DNA of 64,000 nt from Halolactibacillus alkaliphilus (GTDB taxonomy: Bacteria > Bacillota > Bacilli > Bacillales > Amphibacillaceae). The notes beneath the pieces are model-generated. The model was not told where the DNA came from. It ran no database searches and saw nothing but the letters and a program-made list of their open reading frames with translations. This document shows positions 44,932-52,453 of this stretch, piece after piece. The DNA lies in the NCBI RefSeq assembly GCF_900115465.1, contig NZ_FOWN01000001.1, positions 206,813 through 270,812 of the forward strand. The letters are read 5' to 3'. Made by a program: the position numbers and the translations under genes. Within the stretch, counting starts at the first letter, position 1, and every line of letters starts with the position of its first letter.

Positions 44932-46368
44932 ATGATGAGTTATTTACAGAGGCTCGGTCGTTCATTGATGCTTCCGGTAGCAGTTTTACCAGCGGCAGCA
45001 ATCCTAATGGGGATCGGGTATTGGATTGACCCATCTGGTTGGGGTGCAGGTAATGCACTTGCCGCTTTCTTCATAAAAGCTGGTGAGTCGATTATTGGTA
45101 ATATTCCAATCTTATTCGCCATCGGTGTCGCGCTTGGTATGTCGAAAGAAAAAGATGGTTCAGCAGCATTGAGTGGTCTCGTTGGTTTTCTTGTTGTCAC
45201 AACACTATTATCTACAGAAACCGTGCAATTATTACAGGGTACAGAAGATGTTTCCATTGCTTTTGGAAACATTGAAAATGCATTTATTGGTATTATATCT
45301 GGTTTAGTGGCAGCAAAAATGTATGACAAGTTTAGCAAAGTGAAGTTGCCGGATGCTTTGGCATTCTTCAGTGGAAAACGAGCCGTGCCAATTATGACAG
45401 CGGTATCGATGCTTGTTGTATCAGCGATTCTGTTTTTCATCTGGCCAGTCGTCTTTGAAGGCTTGGTTAGTTTTGGTGAATTTATCAGTGGTTTAGGCGC
45501 CGTAGGTGCTGGATTGTACGGTTTCTTTAACCGTCTTCTTATTCCAACAGGACTTCACCATGCGCTTAATCAAGTGTTTTGGTTTGATTTAGCCGGTATA
45601 AATGATATCGGTAACTTCTGGAGTGGTGAGGGTGTCAAAGGTGTGACGGGTATGTATCAAGCTGGTTTCTTCCCAGTAATGATGTTTGGCTTACCTGCAG
45701 CGGCGCTTGCGATGTATCATACTGCAAAAGATAGTAAGAAAAAGAATGTTGCAGCACTTATGTTTGCGGCTGGATTTGCGGCATTCTTTACAGGTGTAAC
45801 AGAACCGATTGAATTTGCTTTTATGTTTGTCGCACCTGGACTTTACTTTGTACACGCGGTGCTTACAGGTATCTCCCTCACAATCGCGGCCTTATTTAAC
45901 TGGACCGCTGGTTTTGGTTTTAGTGCGGGCTTTGTTGATTTTGTTTTAAGCTCTCGCTTACCGTTAGCGAATCAACCGTATATGTTGATTGTCCAAGGAT
46001 TAGTTTTTGCGGTCATTTACTATGTAGTCTTCCGCGTCTTAATTCAGTCGCTAAAACTTAAAACGCCAGGGCGTGAAGATGAAGATGAGGAAGATGGTAT
46101 CGTTGAAACGCAAGCAGGTGATGATAAATACCGTCAAATGGCTGAGACAATTTACAGCGGCTTAGGTGGCCATGAAAACGTTATTTCAGTAGATAACTGT
46201 ATTACGCGCCTGCGCTTAGAAGTGAAAGATATGAGTAAAGTAGATCAAAAGAAAATTAAATCGACAGGGATTCCAGGAATTAATGTCATCAACGATCATA
46301 ATATTCAAGTAGTTGTTGGAACACAAGTGGAGTCTGTTGCAAATGAAATTCATAAAATGAGAAAGTAG
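44932..46368 (+). CDS. nagE: PTS N-acetylglucosamine-type EIIBC
   Basis: Phosphotransferase permease of 479 residues importing and phosphorylating an amino sugar or glucose. The EIIC part (~1-365) has about ten helices, beginning QRLGRSLMLPVAVLPAAAIL, with GLHHALNQVFWFDL and the substrate motif FTGVTEPIEFAFMFVAPG. The EIIB domain (~400-479) carries the phosphorylated Cys in SVDNCITRLRLEV. There is no EIIA domain, so EIIA must come from another protein. ATG 44932 follows GGAGG by nine bases. The NagR-like operator and the amino-sugar neighbours favour GlcNAc over glucose. Confidence 0.9.
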   Translation: MMSYLQRLGRSLMLPVAVLPAAAILMGIGYWIDPSGWGAGNALAAFFIKAGESIIGNIPILFAIGVALGMSKEKDGSAALSGLVGFLVVTTLLSTETVQLLQGTEDVSIAFGNIENAFIGIISGLVAAKMYDKFSKVKLPDALAFFSGKRAVPIMTAVSMLVVSAILFFIWPVVFEGLVSFGEFISGLGAVGAGLYGFFNRLLIPTGLHHALNQVFWFDLAGINDIGNFWSGEGVKGVTGMYQAGFFPVMMFGLPAAALAMYHTAKDSKKKNVAALMFAAGFAAFFTGVTEPIEFAFMFVAPGLYFVHAVLTGISLTIAALFNWTAGFGFSAGFVDFVLSSRLPLANQPYMLIVQGLVFAVIYYVVFRVLIQSLKLKTPGREDEDEEDGIVETQAGDDKYRQMAETIYSGLGGHENVISVDNCITRLRLEVKDMSKVDQKKIKSTGIPGINVINDHNIQVVVGTQVESVANEIHKMRK

Positions 46369-46390
46369 TTATCAAGCAATGAAACATGAT

Positions 46391-46424
46391 AAGATCAAGT
46401 AGCATTTTGCTGCTTGATCTTTCT
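46391..46424 (+). terminator. rho-independent terminator of nagE
   Basis: Stem AGATCAAGTAGCA / TGCTGCTTGATCT with a three-base TTT loop (one G-T wobble), followed by TTCTT. The group IIC intron relic begins six bases after it, the preferred insertion site of this intron class. Confidence 0.85.
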
Positions 46425-46429
46425 TCATA

Positions 46430-46950
46430 GTGCGCCCGGCATGGGTGTCTTCTGTGAGAGAGAATCTGAAGGAACCCGGTCGTAAACACTCGCACTGACG
46501 AACAGAAACTTCATATGAAAGCTCGGTGGAATGGCTAAACCTACTATACAAGGCAAAGTCCAATACTGTACGGAATTTCGTTGAGTAAATAAGGCAGTGA
46601 CATGAGTCGAAAGCGAGCTGGAAAATTTAAAGACATCATCGCAAATATGAAAACGTTGGAGACGTGTGAAAACGAGATAAAGAAAACTCCGTGGATATGG
46701 GATATCTCATGATGAAGTAATTCAATGAGTTGCGAGTAGGAAAGGGTATTGGAATAGTTCAACGTCTCCAGTGCTCCATCAAGTTATATCAAATGAGCGA
46801 CTAACAAAGTGGGGACTCGAGAAGTTAAACCTTCGCTTGAAAGCAAGTCAATTTAGGTTTGACTATAAATTAAAACGATACTTAAATTATTGAACCGCCG
46901 TATACGGGTCCGTACATATGGTGGTGTGAGAGAGCGGTAGGTTGGTAACG
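46430..46950 (+). mobile_element. degenerate group IIC intron
   Basis: The 5' end GTGCGCCCGGCATGGGTG matches group IIC introns of the Oceanobacillus iheyensis type. Further shared blocks are GAATCTGAAGGAA, AACTTCATATGA (both domain I), CAAAGTCC and GAGTAAAT, then domain V at 46893-46935: GAACCGCCGTATACGG, CCGTAC and GGTGGTGTGAGAG. Between GGGTG and GAATCTGAAGG about 70 bases of domain I seem missing. Domain IV keeps only the tail of the reverse transcriptase. Domain VI and the exact 3' end are unclear (estimate ~46950). The element is probably unable to splice or move. It fills the 620-base gap between nagE and the next gene. Confidence 0.85.
46651..46893 (+). pseudogene. group II intron reverse transcriptase, C-terminal remnant
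   Basis: One frame reads KRWRRVKTR, stop, RKLRGYGISHDEVIQ, stop, VASRKGYWNSSTSPVLHQV then ISNERLTKWGLEKLNLRLK, ending at the TGA at 46891-46893. This matches the C-terminal maturase/DNA-binding end of group IIC intron proteins (the xRKGYW...SPxLHxxxSNERL block). Two internal stops and loss of the whole polymerase domain show it is dead. The stop codon touches domain V, as in intact introns. Confidence 0.8.
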
Positions 46951-46989
46951 TGTTTAAATTAACTTAAATTATAGAGGGAGAGACACTAA

Positions 46990-47895
46990 ATGAAACGCTT
47001 GTTAGATTGCTATGCTTCAGACTTTCTCGAGATGACAAAAACGGATAAGTTAAGGTCTATTCAACTAAGTGAAGGGCGTGCGATGGTTGCGGAGACAGTA
47101 GTAACTGCACCACCTATGTATCCTGGCGTAACGAATCAAGAAATTGTTGCCCGATTTGGCGCTGATTTGGTACTATTAAATATGTTAGATGTTTTTGGAG
47201 AGACATTACTTGACCAAAAACCCTTAGATAGTCAAACGTATATCCAGGCGATAAAGCGTTTAACTGGACGTATGATTGGGCTTAATCTCGAACCCGTAGA
47301 TGAGAACAGATTAACGGACGATCATCTAGAGGATATTCCGATAGGACGAAAAGCAGTTGTTAAAACATTGGAGAAAGTGAAAAGTTTAGATCTTGATTTT
47401 ATCTGTCTAACGGGCAATCCTAAAACAGGCGTAACGCATGATGAAATGATAAAATCTGTTCATAAAGTCAGGGAGATTGTGGGTGAGAAGTTATTTATTG
47501 TTGCTGGTAAGATGCACCATGCGGGTGTTACAGATGATCCTTTAACGAAAAATGTCATTACGCGCTTAATTGAAGCGGGAACGGATGTATTACTCTTACC
47601 ATCACCTGGGACAGTGCCTGGATTCTCGGTAGAAGAAGCAGCAAGATTCGTCCGATATGTTCATGATGAAAACAGGTTAGCAATGAGTACGATTGGCACA
47701 AGTCAAGAAGGGAGTAGTCAACACGTCATTGAGACATTGGCACTCCAAAATAAACAAATCGGTTTTGACCTCCATCATATTGGAGATGCAGGGTACACGG
47801 GACTAGCGATACCAGAAAATGTAACAGCGTATTCTGTAGCTATACGAGGAAAGCGCCATACGATGGTGAGAATGACACAGGCGGTGAATAGATGA
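46990..47895 (+). CDS. TIM-barrel-like protein of unknown function (DUF7916-like)
   Basis: Protein of 301 residues, apparently cytoplasmic. It opens KRLLDCYASDFLEMTKTDKL then has VLLNMLDVFG, GRMIGLNLEPVDE, LDFICLTGNPKTGVTHDEM, VAGKMHHAGV and DVLLLPSPGTVPGFSVEEA, alternating strands and helices like a phosphate-binding TIM barrel. I connect it with a family often found beside PTS amino-sugar genes and annotated DUF7916, from memory and not certain. GAGGGAGAGA is the ribosome site. Its stop overlaps the next gene's ATG by four bases, so it is translationally coupled to CutC. A role in amino-sugar or sugar-phosphate metabolism is inferred. Confidence 0.7.
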   Translation: MKRLLDCYASDFLEMTKTDKLRSIQLSEGRAMVAETVVTAPPMYPGVTNQEIVARFGADLVLLNMLDVFGETLLDQKPLDSQTYIQAIKRLTGRMIGLNLEPVDENRLTDDHLEDIPIGRKAVVKTLEKVKSLDLDFICLTGNPKTGVTHDEMIKSVHKVREIVGEKLFIVAGKMHHAGVTDDPLTKNVITRLIEAGTDVLLLPSPGTVPGFSVEEAARFVRYVHDENRLAMSTIGTSQEGSSQHVIETLALQNKQIGFDLHHIGDAGYTGLAIPENVTAYSVAIRGKRHTMVRMTQAVNR

Positions 47896-48524
47896 TAAGA
47901 GAGTTTTGCGCAGAAAATTATACGGATTTAGAAGTAGCTATTGAAAAAGGTATTGATAGAATAGAGTTATGTGATGCTTTAGCGGTAGGTGGAACGACGC
48001 CAAGTTATGGTGTAATTAAAGCATCTGTTCAATTAGCAAAGAAACACAACGTAAACGTCGTCGTGATGATTCGGCCACGACAAGGCGATTTTTGTTATAC
48101 AGCAGTAGAACAAAAGATTATGGAACAAGATATTGATGTGGCATTTGATTTAGGAGCGGATGGTGTCGTGTTTGGTTGTTTGAATCAAGAGAATGAATTA
48201 GACCTCACCATGATGAAAGAGCTCATGGAGCGAGTTGGAAAGCGTGGAGAAGTCGTGTTTCATATGGCATTTGATAGCGTTCGTCCTGATAAAAAATATG
48301 ACACTCTTGACCAACTTATTTCTTTAGGCGTCACAAGGATCCTTTTACATGGTCATAACAAGGAACAATCTGCTATAGAAAATAAAGACGAAATTAATGA
48401 GTATATTCGCTATGCAAATAATCGGATAGAATTTATTGTTGGTGGTGGTGTGACATATGAAAATGTCGCGTCATTATCAAACATAGTTGAAACAAATCAG
48501 TTCCACGGGACAAAAATTGTTTAA
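47892..48524 (+). CDS. cutC: CutC-family protein
   Basis: TIM-barrel protein of 210 residues with the CutC signatures EFCAENYTDLEVAIEKG, RIELCDALAVGGTTPSYG, VVVMIRPRQGDFCYT, GADGVVFGCL and FHMAFDSV. CutC was named for copper homeostasis in E. coli, but its biochemical function is unsettled, and Firmicutes copies often lie in sugar operons. It overlaps the gene before it by four bases and precedes the SIS gene by 15, so the three form one operon downstream of nagE and its intron relic. Confidence 0.9.
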   Translation: MIREFCAENYTDLEVAIEKGIDRIELCDALAVGGTTPSYGVIKASVQLAKKHNVNVVVMIRPRQGDFCYTAVEQKIMEQDIDVAFDLGADGVVFGCLNQENELDLTMMKELMERVGKRGEVVFHMAFDSVRPDKKYDTLDQLISLGVTRILLHGHNKEQSAIENKDEINEYIRYANNRIEFIVGGGVTYENVASLSNIVETNQFHGTKIV

Positions 48525-48539
48525 CGTAGAGGTGATAGG

Positions 48540-49271
48540 ATGTATGAGTATGTACAAGAGATAAAGCAGCTGCTAGACAAAGTCGAGGCGAATCATCAAA
48601 AGATAGATCAGGTCGTTGATTTGTTAATTGATGCAGGCATCAACCAACAGAGTATCTTTTGTTTTGGGGCAGGGCATGCAGGCATCATTGCACAAGAAAT
48701 GTATTACCGTGCAGGTGGATTAATGATTGCTAACCCGATTTTTTCAAAAGAGCTCATGCTTGACATAGAACCCGTCACACACACAACGGCAATAGAGCGA
48801 CTGCACGGTTATGGCAATATTTTAGCTAATGAAACACCATTTGAAAAAGGTGACGTGCTCATTGTTCATTCCGTCTCTGGTCGTAATCCTGCACCAATAG
48901 AGTTGGCTATCGGTGCTAAAGAAAAAGGGGTTACTGTTGTTGCGATAACGAGTGTTACTTACACTAATCATGTGACGTCTCGACATCAATCAGGAAAAAA
49001 ATTGAAGGATGTCGCTGATGTCGTTCTTGATAATTTCGGTTCAATTGGGGATGGGGCGATTAAAGTTGAAGGGACGGATCAATATGTTGCCCCTACATCC
49101 ACGGTTATCGGTGCGACAATTGTTAATATTTTAGTGAGTGAGATGGTGAAGAAATGGCCGAAGGATCAAATTTTACCGGTCTTTTATAGCGCTAACCTTG
49201 ATGGTGGTATGGCCCATAATAAAGCAGCAATTCAGGTGTATCAGGATCAAATCCATTACCGATTTGATTAG
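48540..49271 (+). CDS. SIS domain protein, UPF0309 type
   Basis: A single SIS sugar-phosphate isomerase domain of 243 residues. The motifs are IFCFGAGHAGIIAQEMYYRA near the start, IVHSVSGRNPAPIELA for the phosphate-binding Ser, and TSVTYTNHVTSRHQSGKKL. Members of this family are annotated UPF0309; some act on sugar phosphates or their phosphate esters. As the last gene of the nagE-linked set it may isomerise or cleave an amino-sugar phosphate. A palindromic terminator follows. The true reaction is unknown. Confidence 0.85.
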   Translation: MYEYVQEIKQLLDKVEANHQKIDQVVDLLIDAGINQQSIFCFGAGHAGIIAQEMYYRAGGLMIANPIFSKELMLDIEPVTHTTAIERLHGYGNILANETPFEKGDVLIVHSVSGRNPAPIELAIGAKEKGVTVVAITSVTYTNHVTSRHQSGKKLKDVADVVLDNFGSIGDGAIKVEGTDQYVAPTSTVIGATIVNILVSEMVKKWPKDQILPVFYSANLDGGMAHNKAAIQVYQDQIHYRFD

Positions 49272-49272
49272 T

Positions 49273-49316
49273 AAATACAAAAGATGATCTTCATGTGAAG
49301 ATCATCTTTTGTATTT
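49273..49316. terminator. bidirectional palindromic terminator
   Basis: Arms AAATACAAAAGATGATCTTCA and the exact reverse complement around TG, 44 bases in all, between the SIS gene and the convergent GntR gene. Confidence 0.85.
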
Positions 49317-49362
49317 GTGCTAAATCATAAACATGTGAATAGGACAGAATATGCGAGGGGTG

Positions 49363-50094
49363 TTATGATCGATTCATTTCAATGTTAAATTTATATCGGT
49401 CGGCCCGGTAAATACTTTTGACAAACTCAATGGGCGTTCCTAAATGATCATCTAAAAAACTGGTTCGTTGCATGACGAGAACGGGATCATTTTTTTTGAT
49501 TTGTAAATACGTCATTTCTTCACTCGTCGCAAGTGAAGCCTCGATCGATTGAAACCCTCGTTTGATAGATAAGCCGAGATCGTTTTCTAAGTACTGATAA
49601 AAGGATGTTTCTACCTGTTTCTCAGTTATTGCGCCTAATAATTTTTTAGGTGTGAAGATGGTCTCAAGTGCAATGGGTTGATCATTAGCAAGGCGTAACC
49701 GGACGATTTCATAAACAGTATCATTTATCTTCAAATTCAGCTTATCGTGTGCCGCAGAAGGACCGATGAGTTCATCCATTTTGATGATTTTTGTTGAAGG
49801 TGTTAAGTTACGTTCGCGCATGTCTTCACTGAAACTTGATAGTTGTGAAATATCTTGTTCGAATTTTTGTTCGCTAATAAAAGTGCCGCGTCCTCGTGCG
49901 CGATAGAGAATCCCTTGACTAACTAAGTTGTTGATGGCTTGTCTAACCGTCATGCGACTGATGCCGTGTTTTTCCGCATATTCTCTTTCTGAAGGAATTG
50001 GGCTATGAGGCGCTAAGCCTTTTTGTGAAATTTCTTGCTTTATAGCTTCTTCTAATTGGTAATAAATAGGCAGTTTTGACTGTTTGTTTATCAA
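49363..50094 (-). CDS. GntR/UTRA regulator, NagR-like
   Basis: Regulator of 243 residues. The DNA-binding part has PIYYQLEEAIKQEISQKG, IPSEREYAEKHGISRMTVRQ and LYRARGRGTFISEQ. The UTRA part (~75-240) ends with FVKSIYRADRYKFNIEMNR, like Bacillus NagR/YvoA, which senses glucosamine 6-phosphate or GlcNAc-6-P. Operator-like copies of the NagR type sit before nagE and before this gene itself, which supports the assignment. It converges on the SIS gene. A second, different GntR/UTRA protein is at 20086-20805. Confidence 0.87.
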   Translation of the reverse strand: MINKQSKLPIYYQLEEAIKQEISQKGLAPHSPIPSEREYAEKHGISRMTVRQAINNLVSQGILYRARGRGTFISEQKFEQDISQLSSFSEDMRERNLTPSTKIIKMDELIGPSAAHDKLNLKINDTVYEIVRLRLANDQPIALETIFTPKKLLGAITEKQVETSFYQYLENDLGLSIKRGFQSIEASLATSEEMTYLQIKKNDPVLVMQRTSFLDDHLGTPIEFVKSIYRADRYKFNIEMNRS

Positions 50095-50191
50095 TGGTCC
50101 CCCCCCTAACGTCGGTAATCAATAGTTTTATGCGGTATGTTATCTATTATTATTTTAGCAGAATAAAGTAATAAAGTATATCAAATATAAC

Positions 50192-50208
50192 TAGATAACT
50201 AGACCAAT
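50192..50208. promoter_or_regulatory. NagR-type (dre) operator before the GntR gene
   Basis: On the minus strand ATTGGTCTAGTTATCTA, the same layout as the site before nagE. It would give autoregulation. Confidence 0.55.
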
Positions 50209-50331
50209 TTTTCCTAAAGGTTGTGAAGTTTTTCCGGTTTGAAAGGTTTTAGCTCATTCTCATCGGGAAGTCTTTTTTAGGGAGTAGTTTAGAACCCTCG
50301 TGACGTCAGTCATGGGTTGTTGACTGACATA

Positions 50332-50364
50332 AAGAAAACTTAACGAGTGTTCGCTAAGTTTTCT
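50332..50364 (-). terminator. rho-independent terminator of yebC
   Basis: Minus-strand stem AGAAAACTTAGCGA / TCGTTAAGTTTTCT with loop ACAC, 12 bases after the YebC stop. A second inverted repeat, GTCAGTCA / TGACTGAC, lies just beyond (50305-50328). Confidence 0.7.
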
Positions 50365-50375
50365 AAATCAATCAA

Positions 50376-51098
50376 TCAATTATCATCCATTTGAACGTTA
50401 TGATAGACGTTTTGAACGTCTTCTAAATCTTCTAGCGCATCAATCATTTTTTCGAATGTTTCTAAATCTTCACCAGACAAAATGATATCGTTTTGTGGCA
50501 ACATCGCAAGTTCTGCTACAGTAAAGTCCTCAATCCCAGCTTGTTTAAGTGCTTCTTGAACTGCATGAAATTGGTCGGGTTCAGCATAAATGATGACGGC
50601 GCCATCTTCATCTATAACGTCACGCACGTCAAGGTCTTGTTCCAACATGAGTTCGAAAATATCATCGACAGACTTGCCTTCCACCCCTAAGACAGCTGTA
50701 TGGTCAAACATATAGCTAGCAGAGCCGTTGGTCCCCATATTCCCACCATTTTTTCCAAACGTCATACGTACATCAGCTGCGGTGCGATTGACGTTATTTG
50801 TAAGTGTATCAACGATAACCATTGAACCACTTGGTCCAAAGCCTTCGTAGCGTAGCTCGTCATAATTTTCTTCGCCGCCACCTTTAGCTTTGTCAATGGC
50901 ACGATCAATAATATGCTTAGGTACACTATATGTTTTCGCACGTTCTAATACGAATTTTAACGCTTGGTTAGATTCTGGTGAAGGTTCACCCTGTTTTGCG
51001 GCTACATAAATTTCACGACCGAATTTTGCGTAAATACGACTCGTGTTTTTATCTTTACTTGCTTTCTTTTCTTTGATATTGTTCCATTTACGTCCCAT
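50376..51098 (-). CDS. YebC/PmpR-family protein
   Basis: Conserved cytoplasmic protein of 240 residues. It starts [19 protein letters not shown], the form of the Firmicutes YeeN subgroup. It goes on with [20 protein letters not shown], then [19 protein letters not shown] and LPQNDI. YebC proteins were described as transcription regulators; recent work points to help with ribosome stalling at proline stretches. It stands alone with a minus-strand terminator after it. Confidence 0.94.
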   Translation of the reverse strand: MGRKWNNIKEKKASKDKNTSRIYAKFGREIYVAAKQGEPSPESNQALKFVLERAKTYSVPKHIIDRAIDKAKGGGEENYDELRYEGFGPSGSMVIVDTLTNNVNRTAADVRMTFGKNGGNMGTNGSASYMFDHTAVLGVEGKSVDDIFELMLEQDLDVRDVIDEDGAVIIYAEPDQFHAVQEALKQAGIEDFTVAELAMLPQNDIILSGEDLETFEKMIDALEDLEDVQNVYHNVQMDDN

Positions 51099-51286
51099 AA
51101 TTACACACTCTTTTCTTATAAACTAATTTTATTTGTCTGTTTTTATTATACACGAAACACAAAAGGGATAAAGTAAAAATCATCGGTGAAGAGTTCCAAA
51201 GATATAAATGAAGTCTGCGTCTGATTAAAAAGCGTTATTACCATTTATCATGACTATATTTATATAGCAAAAGGAGAAAAATATGT

Positions 51287-51303
51287 TATAATTAGCTAGC
51301 TAA
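51287..51303 (+). promoter_or_regulatory. -10 box overlapped by MarR palindrome
   Basis: TATAAT at 51287-51292 runs into the perfect palindrome TTAGCTAGCTAA (51292-51303), 24 bases before the MarR start codon. This is the usual place and shape of an autoregulatory MarR operator. Confidence 0.65.
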
Positions 51304-51327
51304 CGAAAAAGACAAGGAGTGATATTG

Positions 51328-51756
51328 ATGGTTTTATATGGACATCAAGTGGGGCAATTAAGTCGCACATTCAAAAAAGTATTAAATGAACAATTGCAGG
51401 ACTCACATTTATACGCAGCGCAGTGGGGACTTGTCATGTTTCTTTATACCGAAGGACCTCATACACAAAAAGCGATTGCTGATTACTTGAAAGTAGAAGC
51501 ACCAACATTAACGCGGATGGTTAATCGCTTGAATCAAGAGGGATGGATTCAAAAAGAAGAGGGACTTGACCGTAGGAAGCGAATTATTGGCTTGACGGAT
51601 GAAGCGAAAGAACATTACCAAGCATGGAAAGAGATCAGTGATAAGATTGAAAAGAAAGCAATAAAAGGTATTGCTGAAGAAGAGCTCGCTGTGTTTCGTC
51701 AAGTAGCAGAAAAGATGATTGTTAATTTAGATGGTGATAAACGCTATGGCTTCTAA
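51328..51756 (+). CDS. MarR-family transcriptional regulator
   Basis: Winged-helix regulator of 142 residues. The DNA-binding part reads YTEGPHTQKAIADYLKVEA, PTLTRMVNRLNQEGWIQ and the wing GLDRRKRIIGLTDEAKEHY. ATG 51328 has AAGGAG eight bases upstream; the GTG nine bases earlier abuts that site. Its 3' end overlaps the next gene by 11 bases. A palindrome over the -10 box suggests it represses its own operon, relieved by some small molecule. Confidence 0.9.
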   Translation: MVLYGHQVGQLSRTFKKVLNEQLQDSHLYAAQWGLVMFLYTEGPHTQKAIADYLKVEAPTLTRMVNRLNQEGWIQKEEGLDRRKRIIGLTDEAKEHYQAWKEISDKIEKKAIKGIAEEELAVFRQVAEKMIVNLDGDKRYGF

Positions 51757-52396
51757 TCTATTAACGAATAAGCAACAGACGCCATATGTTGTGAAGCATT
51801 ATCTAATTCGAATGATAGTGTTTATAGCGGGGCTTTATTTACTTGCTTTTGGTGTGTCAATTATTATTAAGGCTAATCTTGGAACAGCAACTTGGGACGT
51901 ATTACATATCGGTTTATCGCAAAACTTTGGCTTATCCATTGGGCGGTGGGTACAGATTGTCGGCGTGTTGATGGTGATGATTACATCCGTTCTCGAAAAG
52001 AAGTGGGTTCAGATAGGAAGTGTACTGAATATTATTTTTGTTGGTTTCTTTTTGAATCAAATTTTAGCTGCTGATATAATTCCAACAGCGCCAACACTTT
52101 TATTGCGTGTCATCATGTTATTACTAGGTGTTGTCATTATGGGGGTCGGTTCAGGTATGTACGTTGCTTCTCAAATTGGTGCAGGACCACGTGACGGGAT
52201 GACGTTGTATATTTCGAAGCGTTTTAAACTGTCTGTTGGTACATCGCGGACGATCTTAGAGTCGGTTGCATTAACCTCCGGATGGCTACTCGGGGGACCG
52301 GTAGCGATCGGAACATTTGTAACGGTACCGTTAATTGGACCAATTATGCAGAGGTCCTTAGGTGTTTGGACAAAGTTGTTAGTGAAAGTAGCCTAA
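51746..52396 (+). CDS. YczE/YitT-like membrane protein
   Basis: Membrane protein of 216 residues with five to six helices. It has the family pattern LLAFGVSIIIKANLGTATWD near the start and SQIGAGPRDGMTLYISKRF in the middle, then TSRTILESVALTSGWLLGG. YczE-type proteins are conserved in Bacilli; B. subtilis YczE affects surfactin/bacillaene production by an unknown route. ATG 51746 overlaps the MarR stop, so the pair is translationally coupled, and the regulator probably controls it. Substrate unknown. Confidence 0.85.
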   Translation: MASNLLTNKQQTPYVVKHYLIRMIVFIAGLYLLAFGVSIIIKANLGTATWDVLHIGLSQNFGLSIGRWVQIVGVLMVMITSVLEKKWVQIGSVLNIIFVGFFLNQILAADIIPTAPTLLLRVIMLLLGVVIMGVGSGMYVASQIGAGPRDGMTLYISKRFKLSVGTSRTILESVALTSGWLLGGPVAIGTFVTVPLIGPIMQRSLGVWTKLLVKVA

Positions 52397-52403
52397 TTTA
52401 GAG

Positions 52404-52447
52404 TAAAAAGCATGAATTAAAGGATAATCCCTCTAATTCATGCTTTA
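52404..52447. terminator. bidirectional rho-independent terminator
   Basis: AAAAAGCATGAATTA / TAATTCATGCTTTATT with a 13-base loop, between convergent genes. Confidence 0.85.
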
Positions 52448-52453
52448 TTATAT

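Noticed and set aside
44940..45440. 166-residue frame opposite the nagE gene
   Set aside because: Lies antisense inside a clear PTS gene and reads as a shadow of its codon bias.
46544..46762. 72-residue frame inside the group II intron
   Set aside because: Antisense to the intron; the RT remnant on the + strand explains the sequence better.
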